A stretch of DNA of 64,000 nucleotides from Phocoena phocoena (taxonomy: Eukaryota > Chordata > Mammalia > Artiodactyla > Phocoenidae). Both the position numbers and the translations under genes were made by a program. The stretch lies in NCBI RefSeq assembly GCF_963924675.1, contig NC_089222.1, forward strand, positions 7,074,501 through 7,138,500, in the 5' to 3' direction. Under the pieces are notes generated by a model. The model ran no database searches, had not been told where the DNA came from, and saw only the letters and a program-made list of their open reading frames with translations. The first letter of the stretch is position 1. Each line of letters starts with the position of its first letter. Positions 22,707-34,560 of the stretch are shown in pieces.

Positions 22707-22719
22707 AACCCTTATTGTG

Positions 22720-23039
22720 TGTATATGTCAATCTGAAACTCCCAATTTATCCTTCCCCCTTTGGCAACCATAAATGTGTTTTCTATGTCTGTGAGTCTGT
22801 TTCTGTTTTGTATATAAGATCATTTGTATCATATACACACTATTATATTTAAACTAGATAACAGAGAAGGTCCTACTGTAGAGCACAGGGAACTCTGCTC
22901 AATATTCTGTAATAACCTAAGTGGGAAAATAATTTGAAAAAGAATAGATATATATACAACTGAATCACTTTGCTGTATACCTGAAACTAATACAACATTG
23001 TAAATCAACTATAGTCCAATGTAAAATAAAAATTTAAAA
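22720..23039 (+). mobile_element. L1 3' end with inverted 5' segment
   Basis: 22831-23039 is a sense L1 tail ('gagcacagggaactctgctc' to the A-rich end). 22720-22830 is the next upstream L1 part in the opposite orientation: its complement reads 'aaaacagaaacagactcaca' and ends at 'gacatatacacac'. The whole is flanked by aacccttattgtg (22707-22719) and aaccctaattgtg (23040-23052), 12 of 13 identical. This is the twin-priming pattern of L1 integration. Confidence 0.9.
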
Positions 23040-23054
23040 AACCCTAATTGTGGG

Positions 23055-23057
<3 letters not shown>

Positions 23058-23101
<44 letters not shown>

Positions 23102-23292
23102 CGTTACGCGGGCCTCTCACTGTTGTGACCTCTCCCGTTGCGGAGGACAGGCTCCGGACGCGCAGGCTCAGCGGCCATGGCTCACGGGCCCAGCCGCTCC
23201 GCGGCATGTGGGATCCTCCCAGACCGGGGCACGAACCCGCGTCCCCTGCATCGGCAGGCGGACTCTCAACCACTGCGCCACCAGGGAAGCCC
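23058..23292 (-). mobile_element. CHR SINE, short form, very long poly(A)
   Basis: 41 consecutive T (23058-23098) are followed by the body, ending 'cagggaagccc' at 23292. The duplication tgtggggtatttt occurs at 23049-23061 and 23293-23305. The insertion fell on the right-hand TSD of the inverted L1, so it is younger than that L1. The long homopolymer suggests a recent insertion, or an expansion or assembly artefact. Confidence 0.95.
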
Positions 23293-23305
23293 TGTGGGGT
23301 ATTTT

Positions 23306-23765
23306 ATAAGACAACTGAGAAAGGGAGAGAGGGAGAAAGAGAGATGAATTGATAGGGAAGTGATAAAGCAAATGTACCAAAATGTTGCCAACTGTTGAAT
23401 CTAAATGAATGGTATACAAGTGTTTAAGGTATGGCTATTCCTTCAACTTCTCTAAGTTTGAAATTCTTTTCAAAATTTAGGGGTTTCTTCTGGAAGGGTA
23501 AGAGGGTACTTCTGATTATATCCTTGGAAGAATGTCCTTAACTCTGAATGTTATCCAGTATGATACATCTTGTAGTAGATAAAGGGCTGAGCTTGCTTGT
23601 TTAAGGGTATAGCATTGTAACGAAGTGGCATCTGAACGATAGCTACATAAAACAATCAACCAGCAAGTTCATAGGTTTTCAGTTTGGGTCTCACTGACTG
23701 CACAGAAACCATGTTAAAATATATAGATTTTAATTAGTGACATCCACTGGAGGTCATTATATATT
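23306..23765. other. Unassigned sequence
   Basis: No recognised feature. Confidence 0.4.
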
Positions 23766-23769
23766 CATT

Positions 23770-23900
23770 TTGAACTCAATTTTATTATCTGGGTTAATGT
23801 CTACTTCACAAGACTTTTGTGACAATTAAATGAAGAAGTACATATAAAGCACCTAGTGAAGTGTCTAACACGTAGTAGGTGCTTAATCAGCAGTAGTTTC
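23770..23900 (+). repeat. MIR 3' part
   Basis: 'gacaattaaatgaagaagta' and 'gtgtctaacacgtagtaggt' match the 3' half of MIR in sense orientation. Confidence 0.7.
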
Positions 23901-26900
23901 CTTTCCCCCTCACATTTTAGGTCCAGATATAGGTTCATGTGGACCCAGCACTCTCCCTGGGCACTGCAGTATTCATTGATCACCCTGAAGCCTGATTCAC
24001 TCCTTCACCTAACAGGAAATTCTAATCTCGTCCCCTGACTCCACTTGGTTCCTTATATGGACCATGGACACATATGTCAATAGCACAATAGATTGAAATG
24101 TTTTTGAAGTTTATCCATCTCTGTCATCCTCATGGTGCATAGATCAGTGTCTTTTAGTTAGTTAGAGCTCAATAAATATTTTGGACTAAAAGGGTTGTGA
24201 AATCTGGCAAAGCATCTTAGCATCCTACCTTTCCCAACACTAGCAGATGTTTACTTGGAGTGCCTGAAACTGCCATGAATTTTTACTCTATAATGAACAT
24301 CTAAAGAAGCCTGGAAAATCTTCTGACCTCAAGCATAGACCATGAAGGAAATGAAAAGGAAAACAAAGCAATGAAGCGCATTTATCAATACACTTGTCAC
24401 CTTTTTCTGTGCCTTAATTAAAATTAATACCTGTTTTAGGCTAAATTTAGGCTTATATTTTCCTGTTTTCTCTTTGATGAAGAGAGATATGCCCATGGAT
24501 GTTCAAATATAAGCTTTCATTTCTTTTCTCCTAGTCTATTTTGGAGACCTTTCCTCATGTTTTGAAACCTTGCCACAGTAAACAATTACCACCTGTAATT
24601 TAGCACTGTGTATACGGAAGTGTTACCTAGTTTAGGCATTTCCAGGTTAGGCAAAAATGAATGAACCAAAAAAGAGATAAGGTAAAATGAAAATGGAAAA
24701 TTACTCTTTAGAGTTTCTACAGAGTAAGAATAAGAGCACACAGCACCGTATGGAAGAAGTCTCCAACTTCAGGCTTAAGTTGTTTAAGAAGCTAATATAC
24801 GAACAAAAACATAAATCCCATGGAAGGGAAGTAAAACTCTTAATATCTATTCAGTCCTTTTTTGAGACTGAATTTTTAGCAGTGGAAGCACTTCCAAAAA
24901 TGATTGTAGAACTAGATTGAAGGCACAGCTGTAGTAACTGCATTCCAACCAGCTTTTCTATATATTGTTGCTCTAAGAAGCTGCAATAAACATTATAATA
25001 CCACATGGAATTCAAACATGGCTTTATCTTTCTGAGCAGAGGGGGAAATCCTGAGCACCTTTAGACCTGGTCTTAAGTTCTGAAATGAATGTGGAAATAG
25101 CAGCAATGCCTAAGGGATTTTTTTTTTTTCTGCCATTACTGGTACAAGGTCAAAAGTATTAGTGATTAAAAAACCAACTAATCTTATTATGCCAATGTGG
25201 GAATAAAAGTGCCAAGGATGGCCTTCACAGACTGCCAGAGGCAACACTAAACTTGACTTATATTTTCATCCCACCAAGGATTCAGGGCTGTATCAAGTGA
25301 GGTTCAATACCGTGATGTATTGACTTAGTGACAACAAACTTGAATAGGAGGAATTTGTACCTAATGAGAGCTTGTAGCAGTGAATCATTATCTCCTTCAA
25401 TGGACCTGGGTTATCAGTTCAGTCTCACCACTCTTTTTCTGCATTACGTTGTCCTCTTCAACAGAGGAATTTAGGTGTACGTGGTGTACACAACCACCTT
25501 AGGATCCACTTGGCCTGCAGCCTGCTACCTTGTATTTCTCAGACCGCTACTTTCTATTTTTCTTTTTCTGATTAAAATGCAAATACTCTAGGAAGGAAAT
25601 AATGGTTTAAGGAATTTAAGTCATTTATTATTGAGTGTGAAGGTGTTTGAGATGCTTTTTGATAGAATAGAGAAGATACTGATAGACAAATATATTTAGG
25701 AGTTAGGAATCAAGAAAGTAGTATAAGATAAAGAGAGGTGCAAATGCCAAAGTGATGCCGAGATACCACTGAGGAAGTGAGAACACATACAGTTTATGTC
25801 ACGAGTTTTCCAACATTTGCCTCTTTTTTCTAAAATGCATCCTGATCCTTGGTTCTACATATAGCATGGAGACTACCACCAAGGATTTATTCTTGGCCTT
25901 CATAAAAATTAGATATTTTAAAAAAAAACCCTTACTTCCAAAGAATAGGTTTCTAGCTCAACCTGGGTCCATCGACACCTTGTAGGCAAGGATTTTGTCT
26001 TAATCATTTTTGCATTCTCAGGGGATGCAGAGTTCAGGAAATCTTGGTAAAATGAATGAATGAACAAACCTCAGTCAACGGTTATTTGTCACCAGGCTTC
26101 AGTGCTAGTCTCGTGATCCATATTTCCAAGAAAGATTTTTCTTTCATTGCATGTCAATTGCCGGAACAGACACTTCTTACCTGAACTCACTTCACGGTGG
26201 CTGCATCCCCACACCCAACCCCCAACATGCTCAGCTCCACGAATAAGGGCATGACCCACAATTCTTTCAGACTGATTTTTTGACAGCTGTTCAGAGGCAT
26301 TATGTCACACAAAGAAATCACAATACAGCCCAGAGAGGGGTCATGCTAGCTATTTCGCACTCCACCTTATAAAATTTAGCTAAGTTTAATTTGTGAGTAA
26401 ATAGGTTTCTGATGCATATGAACATTTCATGCATCAATCCCTTTTCATGTCTTGCCAAATATTGAGTTTTCCTACTTTAACATGAAGTTTTCCTGAGATC
26501 TGCCTTGTGAATGCAAATTTGGAACTGATGTGAGCTGTGAGAAGAAGCCAAGGAAAACAAGCTGTCATCTTGCAAACAAAATCCTTCAGTGAGTTATGTG
26601 TTTGGCTTCAACTTTGGATTATTATTACTAAAATATCTGAACTACAATGAGATAGCTGAACCATAATGTCTTATCAGAGACCTTTAAGTTATAAACCAGA
26701 CTTCTAGCTAACTTGCCAAATAACAAAATATTATCTGGGAAAAGTGGGCAAAGGTGGTGGGGGAAACTTTGAATTACTAAGTCATGTTTTAATAAAGGAT
26801 GATGATACAAATATATTGATTACAGAGGTTAATTCTGTAAATTTAACTTGAAATTTGGGAATATAGTTATCCTCACAATTCTGGAGGCTAGATGTCCAAG

Positions 26901-27940
26901 ATGAGGTTGCCAGCATGGTCAACTTCTGGTGAGAGCTCTCTTCCTGGCTTACAGATGTGTATAAGATTGAACGGTCATCTGAATTTCTGTCAAGTATATT
27001 CAAGAGCAATAACAGTCATGTTTTTAAAGTGAGAATTACTTCAACGATATTATTTTCTATATGTCTCTTGGATAATGTTCTGGTGATATGTGTTACTATA
27101 TTCCCATCCTACTGTATGTATCATTATGTATACTGTATGTATACATTATATCATTATGTGTCATCCAGTATTTGAACATGGATATTTTAAAACTGGTCCA
27201 ACTATTTGACTAAGGAAAAGACATTGAATATGAATTGTAATAGTAAAAAAAAATCCTATGATCAAGGACAACCACACACATTTATGCAACGGTCACTTTT
27301 TGCAGGGCAGAATGTTAGCTCTGGAAAACAGACTGTATAGTAGGGTCTATTTACCCCCTATATTGCCTTACACAATTAGAAAAGGTGACCTGGAGATCTC
27401 GGGAATACAAATCCTGTGGATAAAACTATTAAAAATTCAGAGGACAAATATACAAGCAAGCTCTTCTTAAAGAATATACATAGCTTGAAAATAGCCAAAG
27501 TTGTCATTAATATGTTTTTCCATTCATTTGCTCATCTTATACAGTTATATCAGGGACAGGAAAAACTGTCCTACCCTTCAGTAGTAGAAAAGTGGAGCTT
27601 TCTCTTGGGTAGAAAAGACACATACATAAAGGAGATTAACAAAACAAGAAAGCACAGGTACCAAGTAAGTATTATGAAATGCAACATAAGATTTCATGAT
27701 GGCTTGGCTAGTAAGAAAGAATAGAAAGAAAGAACAGAAAGAAGTCCTTCAAAGAAGAACTTGAGCTAAGATCTTGGAGAGTGGTTGCTTTTATAATAGT
27801 AGAGAGAACAGAGAAACATTATAATAGGGGTAACTAGTTCAGAGACAAGAGTGTGGATGACATCATTTCAAAAAAATCAGCCTAGCTTGAAAAGATGTGC
27901 TAAAGGAGAGTTGTGTAATTTACAAATAACATTTTGAAAT
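23901..27940. other. Largely unassigned, scattered old fragments
   Basis: Mostly unrecognised AT-rich sequence. Short L2/MIR-like 3' ends appear at 24150-24185 ('gagctcaataaatatttt') and 25980-26065 ('taggcaaggattttgtctta'). 26855-26965 ('cacaattctggaggctagat') resembles a fragment of an old repeat that I do not name. No gene signal was found. Confidence 0.4.
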
Positions 27941-27943
27941 AAA

Positions 27944-28440
27944 GCTTTCTATAAACATGCAAATGAATTTAGACATGAAATAGATCAAATTTACAATTTC
28001 CTTACTGATTCTTTGTCTGAATGATTTATCCATTGCTGAGAGTGAAGTACTAAAAGCCCCAACTATTAACGTATTGCTGTTTATTCCTCCTCTTATCTCT
28101 GTTAGGTTTTGCTTTATATATTTAGGTGCTCCAATATTGGGAGCATAAATATTTACCAGTGTTATATCTTCTTGATGGATTGACCCCTTTATCATTATAT
28201 AAAGACCTTCTTTGTCTCTTTTTACAATTTTTAGTTTAAAGTCTATTTTGTCTAATATAAGTATAGCTACCCCTACTTTTTTGTTGTTACCTAACTTAAA
28301 ATATCTTTTTCCATCCTTCACTCTCATTTTATGTGTTTCTTGAAGTCTAGAGTGAGTCTCTGTAGGCAGCATAGCCTTAGATCCTGTTGTTTAAGCTATT
28401 CAGTCATTTTATGCCTTTGATTAGAGAATTTAATCTGTTT
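27944..28440 (-). pseudogene. L1 ORF2 endonuclease-domain relic
   Basis: The minus strand encodes recognisable LINE-1 ORF2 N-terminus: 'RLQETH', then 'VGVAILILDKIDFK' and 'DITLVNIYAPN', the fold of the apurinic-type endonuclease. The usual 'GDFN' motif is 'GAFS' here, so an acidic active-site residue and the asparagine are lost. A stop separates the upstream 'KQQD' part near 28395. The C-terminal RT domain is missing. It is a dead relic. Confidence 0.85.
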
Positions 28441-29243
28441 ATTGTAAAGTAATCATTGCTAGGTAAAGACTTACTATTGTCATTTTGTTCATTGCTCTGT
28501 GTTTTGGTAGACTCATTTTTTATTTCTAACCCTGTTGTCTTTTTTTTTTTAACATCAATATGCTTTAAGTTCTTTATCATGTTCACTTGTGTAATTGCTA
28601 CAGCTCCCTTGTGGTTACCATGAGGTTTACATAATCTTAAAATTAGAACATCCTGTTTTAAGCTGATAACAACTTAACTTTAATAGAATTCCTAAACTAC
28701 AATTTTATTTCTCCTCCCTCTCCCATTTTACGTTATTGTTGCTATAATTTACATGTTTTTAATATTGTGCAACTAATAAGAGATTATTGAATTCACTGTT
28801 ATTATTACTACATTCATTTTTCTCAACTTTTAAACTATAATGGTAAGTGAACTATGCACCACCACTACCAAATACAGAATCTAACTTCAATTATATATTT
28901 ACCATTCCCGGTGAGTTTTATCCTACCTTTTTTATGTTTTCATGATGCTAATTAGTGTTCTTTACTTCCACTCAAAGAAATCCCTTTAAAATTTCCCATA
29001 AGGTGGGGCTAGAGGTAATGAATTTCTTCAGCCTTTGTTTTTCAGAAAAGTCTTTATTCTTCCTTTATTTCTGAAGGACTGCTTCACCAGGTATAGAATT
29101 CTTGATTGCCTTTTTTTTTTCTTTCAGTATTTGTATATGTCCTTTTACTCTCTCCTGGCTTGGAAAGTTTCTGTTGAGAAATCAACTAATAATCTTATGT
29201 GGATTCCCTTGTATGCAACTTCTCTCCTTTCTCTTACTGTTTT

Positions 29244-29451
29244 CTTTTGTTTTTGTTTTTGCGGTACGTGGGTCTCTCACTGCCGTGGCCTATCCTGCTG
29301 CGGAGCACAGGTTCCGGACACGCAGGCTCAGTGGTCATGGCTCATGGGCCCAGCCGCTCCGCGGCATGTGGGATTCTCCCGGACCGGGACACGAACCCGT
29401 GTCCCCTGCATCGGCAGGCGGACTCCCAACCACTGTGCCACCAGGGAAGCT
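29244..29451 (-). mobile_element. CHR SINE, short form
   Basis: The T-rich tail (TTTTG units) is followed by the body 'gcggtacgtgggtctctcac', ending at the head near 29451, where the usual 'gaagccc' is changed. The duplication tctcttactgtttt occurs at 29230-29243 and 29453-29466. More CpG decay than in neighbouring copies suggests an older insertion. Confidence 0.93.
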
Positions 29452-30129
29452 CTCTCTTACTGTTTTTAAAATTCTTTTTCTTTGACTTTTGATAATGTAC
29501 TTATAGTATGTCTCAGTTATAGATCTATTTGAGGTCTTTTGGTATCATGATCTGGAGGTCTCTTCCCAGGTTTGAGAAGTTTTCAGCCATTATTGATTTA
29601 AGTATACTTTTGGTCCCTTGCTCTCTCTCTTCTCCTTCTGGAATTTATATAATGTAAATTTTGTTTCTTTTCATTGTATCCTGGTAGACTTTCTTCACTC
29701 TTTTTTAATTCTTTATTCTTTTTGCTCCTCTAACTAGATAATTTCGAATGTTCTATTGTCCAGGTCACTGATTCGTTTTACTGCATTTTTGAGTCTGCTT
29801 TTGAAAAATCTCTATTGAATTATTCAGTTCAATGTTTGTATTTTTCAACTCTAGGATTTATGTTTACTTAAAAAATTGTTTCTATTTCTGTGTGGAACTT
29901 CTCATTTTGTTCATGCATTGTTTTCCTAATTTTAATTTGTTCTCTGTGTGTTTTTATAGTTCACTAAACTTTCTCAGAATTATTATTCTAAATTCTTTGT
30001 CTGACAGTTTATACATCTCCATGTCTTTAAGGTTAGTTATTGGAACCTTATTAGTTTCCTTTGGTGGCATCATATTTACCTGATTTTTCATTATCCATGA
30101 TTCCTTTCATTGGTATCTGTACATTTGAG

Positions 30130-31690
30130 TAATCGGGCTCCTCTTCCAGACTTTATAGGTTTGCTTTGGCAGAGACAGTTCTTCACCAGTTGGCTTGGTT
30201 TGGGATTCTTGATGTGTTGGCTGGTAATGTCCTTGGGCAGTTAGGACCTGGTATTATCTTCTATTCTGGGGCAAGGCAACCGTTCTAGCTCTAAGGTCAG
30301 GGATGGGAGCTGTGCCACCAGCTGAGAACAGCTGAATAGGATTGCTGGCTTGGTTCCCTACACAAGTGAGGCTGTAGGATTGTCTTCACAGTTGCCTGGA
30401 TTCTCTGGTCAGGCTTAGTAGATGTTTGGGACTGGGTGCTATTTGCAATAGTAGATGGGGCTATGAATTAGCTTCCTTACCCTGGCAGGGCAGCATCATG
30501 GGATCCAGGACCTGTACAGCTTGTTGTTTGACCACTTGCATCAGACAAGAGTGTGCACTGAATTCCCTGGTCAGGTGAGTCCAACAGTTTTGCTGTGCAG
30601 CTGGAGAAAACTACAAGCTGTACTCTCTGTTCCACTGCCACTGGAAGCAGGGCTTTTGGATGAGGTATACAGCTCCCTGTGTGCTCTGGCTAGGGTCCCT
30701 CATCAGGTAGGCTGAAGGTTGTGTTCAGCAATTTGTGAAGCTACCATTTAGTGTCCTTGCCCAGGTGCAGTAGAAAAGGTAGCTCTAAAGATGATAAAGT
30801 TCTTGTTGTCTTAACTCAAGCCAACTTGTGCTCCAATTTCCCTGGTCAAACTGGGCCACTGGCTTTGTACTGTAGACTATCGACTCTGCCTGTTCATCTC
30901 ATGGCTTGAGTGTTGTTGGCTTACAAAGCTTCCAGGTATTCTTACCAGGCCTTCCTGTTAGATAGTACCGGGAGACCCTCTCCACAGCAGGCAGAGCTGT
31001 GTCTCAGTTCCCTTGCCTAGGCAGGATGGAGAGAGGTTACTCCAGGACTCTCCCAGTGTTTCCCAAAGAGACTTTCTTGTCTGGAGGGGCCACAGCTACT
31101 CTCAGCGTAACCTGTGAATCAATCTCTCTGTCTGGAAATAGCAGGGGAACACACCATGCCTGGTACTTGCTTTATTCCGGGGGTGATCAGCTCTGCTTTC
31201 CCACCTTGACTCAAGAGTTGCTGGTTATACAGTTTCCAGGTGTTCTTGCCAGCCCTATGGTCTGGTGAAGGCCAGGAGCCATAGTAGGTGGGGCTATGTA
31301 CTAGCTTACTTGCCTGGGTAGGACAAGGAGGGGCCACTCCACACAACTCCTAAGTTTTATCCAGCAGACTTTCCGGGAGGAGCTGGGAGCTACCCACAGC
31401 CTTGGTTTGAATATATCCCCCTGCTTGGGCATGGCCAGGGAGCCCTCCATGCCCAGTACAGGCTTTGCTCTCTGGGAGTTCAGCTCTGCCTGCCCACCCC
31501 TCAGCTCCATTTTTGCTGGACTATATACAGCTTCCAGGGGCCCAGACGAGCTGTGAGACACTCTCCCCAGCAGGTGGGGCTATGACTCAGCTCCTTGTCT
31601 GGTTGTAGGCACACCAGGCTCTAGGGCTGGCAAAACTCCTCATATAAGGATGTTATTGAAGAGGGGGAAATTTCTGCCCTTCACCTCTTA
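30130..31690 (-). repeat. L1 5'UTR with degenerate internal repeats
   Basis: Motifs of the type 'agcttccttgcctgggtagg' and 'ggtggggctatgactcagct' recur several times (near 30410-30490, 30550-30580, 31000-31030, 31285-31330, 31570-31610). Old L1 5'UTRs contain such internal duplications. It would once have held the L1 promoter; no promoter activity can be inferred now. Confidence 0.55.
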
Positions 31691-31724
31691 GACATTTGGC
31701 TGGCCAAATAATTAAAATAACATA

Positions 31725-31938
31725 AGACATATATTTTTATAGGAGTATAATTGCTTTACAATGTTGTGTTAGTTTTTGCTGTACAATGAAGTGAATCAGC
31801 TATGTGTATACTTATATCACCTCCCTCTTGGACCTCCCTCCCACTACCCCCCCATCCCACCCATCTAGGTCATCACAGAGCACTGAGCTGAGCTCCCTGT
31901 GCTATACAGCAGGTTCCCACTAGCTATGTATTTTACAC
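31725..31938 (-). mobile_element. Younger L1 3' end, antisense
   Basis: 'taggagtataattgctttac' through 'agctccctgtgctatacagc' is the antisense of the younger cetartiodactyl L1 subfamily, with a pyrimidine-rich 'ctccctcccactacc' section. The L1 also continues for a short way past the SINE at 31951-32157. Confidence 0.88.
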
Positions 31939-31952
31939 AAGGTAGTGTATTT

Positions 31953-32157
31953 TTTTTTTTTTTTTGCGGTACGCGGGCCTCTCACTGCTGTGGCCTCTTC
32001 CGTCGCGGAGCACAGGCTCCAGACGCACAGGCTCAGCGGCCATGGCTCACGGGCCCAGCTGCTCCGCGGCACACGGGATCCTCCCGGACCGGGGCACGAA
32101 CCCACGTCCCCTGCATCGGCAGGCGGACTCCCAACCACTGAACCACCAGGGAAGCCC
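31953..32157 (-). mobile_element. CHR SINE, short form, nested in L1
   Basis: The T-run is followed by 'gcggtacgcgggcctctcac' to the head 'accagggaagccc' at 32157. The 14 bp duplication aaggtagtgtattt flanks it at 31939-31952 and 32158-32171. It lies inside the younger L1 3' end, so it is later than that L1. Confidence 0.95.
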
Positions 32158-33234
32158 AAGGTAGTGTATTTATGTCAGTCCTAGGATTGACATAGAGATA
32201 TTAACAGGAGAAAAAATTCAAATACATATGTATGAGGAATATGCATAAACATGGGAATTCTTAAGATAATCACGCAAAATGAGTCATTCAGGACTAAGGA
32301 GAAGGGAGCAAGTATGTGACTTCAGAGTGAAGCAAGCAACTCACAGGAAGATGAAAAGTGAGCAGATGTTTGGTAAACAAATATTTGCTGGGCTACACAG
32401 AAACAATGGGACACAAAGAGGAATGTTAACCAACAGACATTGCTAGGTTCCTCCCTGTTCATATTATACTGTAATTCACATTATACAGTAGATATCTCTG
32501 GTGATTTGTCTCTTTCCTAGAATTTGTCCTGTATCTAAATTCTTTTAGGCAGTTAAGAGAAAAGTAAAAAGAAAAAATGCTTTCTGAGTAGTTCTGTTCC
32601 TTCCTCATGCCAAAGGGACACATAGATGGGGGCAGAATTTGCTTCCCTACAACCCAAATCAGGTAGCTCTGCACCCCAAGTTCCCTGGTCAGAGCGCACC
32701 ACCAACTCTGTTTTGCAGGTAAGCAAAGTGGTCCATTGGGATAATGACGTGAACAGGGATGGTCAAAATGCATCTGCTTGTTGTTACAAGTCCCTCCCCC
32801 CTTCTCTGTCACAGTAGGAGTCCCAGTGGTTAAGCCTTGCAGATTCCTCTGCAACTTCTGGGGGTGGTGGTGGTGGTGGCAAAATCAGATTAGAGGCTCC
32901 CACAAGGTGACCCACAATGCTGGGGTGGCTGGTTGTCCTCCTTGGGCTCTATTTTCCCACCGGAGGAACACAGGACTCAGGCGAGACCTCTCAGTGTGGT
33001 GCTGTATTGGCCTGGGGGAGGGGCAATGTGGTCAATGTTTAGCCACTTTTCTTACCTTCTAACGCAGTCTCTCTTGGTCTCTGTGGTGCACGGGGGTGCT
33101 TCAGCCTCACCACCATGTTCCAGGATCCTCTCAGTGATGTCTTCTTCATCAGCAGCTATTAGTTCCTCTTGTGACGGGAAGCAAAGTCAGAAATGATTTA
33201 TGCTGCCATCATGGTGGCTTCACTCCAGGGGTCT

Positions 33235-33540
33235 GATCTTAGGAACAGACGTCCAAGAACAGAAAGGCACCAAGGAATTGTCAGGAGGTTGGACCTGGAT
33301 TCTTGCTGGGTCAATGTCCTTAGCAGCTTTCTTAAAAGTGATTGTCTCCCGTCACCTTTACTGAATGATGTGATAAGATGATCTTTCAGTCTCATCTATG
33401 CCATGGAAGAAACTTGGCTGTATCTCTATCAGGACCTTTGGGGTTAACTATGCAGCCTGAGGGAGAAGGCCAATTAGGCCACAAGATTTCCCTCTGGTAC
33501 CTTCCAACTATCACATGTGGATATCTTTTCCTAATAATTC
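33235..33540. other. Unassigned sequence
   Basis: No recognised feature beyond the L1 5' end on the left. Confidence 0.4.
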
Positions 33541-33544
33541 AGGA

Positions 33545-33865
33545 GTTAAAAAAAATAGTAAAACAAAAGAATGAATATAACAAAACAGATACAGACTCAC
33601 AGTTAAAGAGAACAAACTAGTGGTTACGAGTTGGCAGATGGATGCGGGGAGGGGCAAGTTAGGGAAAGTGGATTAAGAGGTACATTACTATGTAGAAAAT
33701 AAATAAGATTTCAAGGATATATTGTATAACACAGGGCATATAGTAACATTTTGTCATAACTTCAAATGGAGTACAATCTATGAAAAAATTGAATCACTGT
33801 TTGACACTTGAAGCTAATTTAAATCAACTATGCTTTAATAATATATCTATGTCTATATCTATCTG
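33545..33865 (+). mobile_element. Older L1 3' end
   Basis: 'cagatacagactcacagtta', 'acaaactagtggttacgagt' and 'aatcaactatgctttaataa' form an L1 tail in sense orientation, more diverged than the cetartiodactyl-type copies. Confidence 0.82.
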
Positions 33866-33889
33866 CTCAAAAAGAAAAAATATTTGGAT

Positions 33890-33995
33890 GAACTTCATTA
33901 ATTCAGCAAATATTTACTGAGGCCCTACTGTTTGCCTAACCCAAAATTACACACTGAAAATACAATGGTGAAGAAAGTGGATACAATCTGAGATA
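33890..33995 (-). repeat. L2 3' end relic
   Basis: 'ttcagcaaatatttactgag' followed by 'ccctactgtttgcctaac' is the antisense of the L2 3' end. A small internal duplication of 'gaagaaagtggatacaa' follows at 33973-34018. Confidence 0.6.
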
Positions 33996-34189
33996 CAATC
34001 TGAAGAAAGTGGATACAAACATTATAGACCAGTAGAATTTTAAAACTTCTTTATTTATTGTCCTAAATAGTGATTGTGGTTTACATTTCATAAAGTATAG
34101 GTCTGAGCACCTGTTTTTCCTAATTAAAAACAGTAGCTCCCTGTATCTTGTTGATTGAAGAATAATCCCAACCAGGTCTCAATGTCATA

Positions 34190-34560
34190 TTCTTAACTTG
34201 CCTTTCTAGGCATCTCTCTCTGGATAGTGAACTTCCAGGCATATCATATAGACTGTGGGTTCTATGAGGAAAAGAATGAAATCACATACTCATTTATTTT
34301 TGTCATCCTATTTGTTTAGTGACTAACTGCTTCCTATTTTCCCTGTATACTCTGGTTTCTAATCTAATTCTGATTCCTCCAACTGGAATTCCTCCTTCAC
34401 CGAGTAGTTAAGTTTTGTCTCAAATATCAGCTCCTTTATAAAACATGTGCTAAATCTTATCTCAAACCCAAAATAGGAGTTCTCTCATCTAAATCCCCAT
34501 AATAGTTCTGTGTATTGCTATGTACTTCAGCGTCAGTTTCAAACCTTTGCCTTTTGAGGA
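34190..34560 (+). repeat. L2-like relics
   Basis: 'actgtgggttctatgagg' and, further on, 'gtctcaaatatcagctcctt' resemble degraded L2 in sense orientation. Boundaries are vague. Confidence 0.4.

Larger units (their letters stand above)
31691..32620. other. Unassigned block interrupting the L1 5'UTR
   Basis: The L1 5'UTR character stops at about 31690 and resumes near 32630. Besides the L1 end and SINE listed separately, 32180-32620 is AT-rich and unlike L1. An old LTR is possible but I saw no clear ends or promoter box. A candidate split is also possible, since 'aggattgacatagagatatt' follows the SINE duplication. Confidence 0.35.
27941..33232 (-). mobile_element. Old L1M, 5' half, antisense
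   Basis: Reading on the minus strand from about 33232, the L1 5' end (complement 'aagccaccatgatggcagca') leads through a GC-richer 5'UTR (30100-33200). It continues through the ORF1 and inter-ORF region (28400-30100) to the N-terminal endonuclease part of ORF2 (27941-28440). Reverse transcriptase and 3'UTR are absent. The element is interrupted by SINEs at 29244-29451 and 31951-32157, a younger L1 end and an unassigned block at 31690-32620. Confidence 0.75.

Noticed and set aside
23050..23352. Open frame with a long poly-Phe start and an Arg/Pro-rich body
   Set aside because: It is the poly(A) and body of a CHR SINE read antisense. The same protein-like pattern recurs at every CHR copy (17.4, 22.1, 29.2, 32.0, 50.6, 56.0, 59.5 kb).
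27920..28372. 150-codon open frame on the minus strand
   Set aside because: Not a host gene: it is the LINE-1 ORF2 endonuclease region with lost active-site residues, annotated as a relic.
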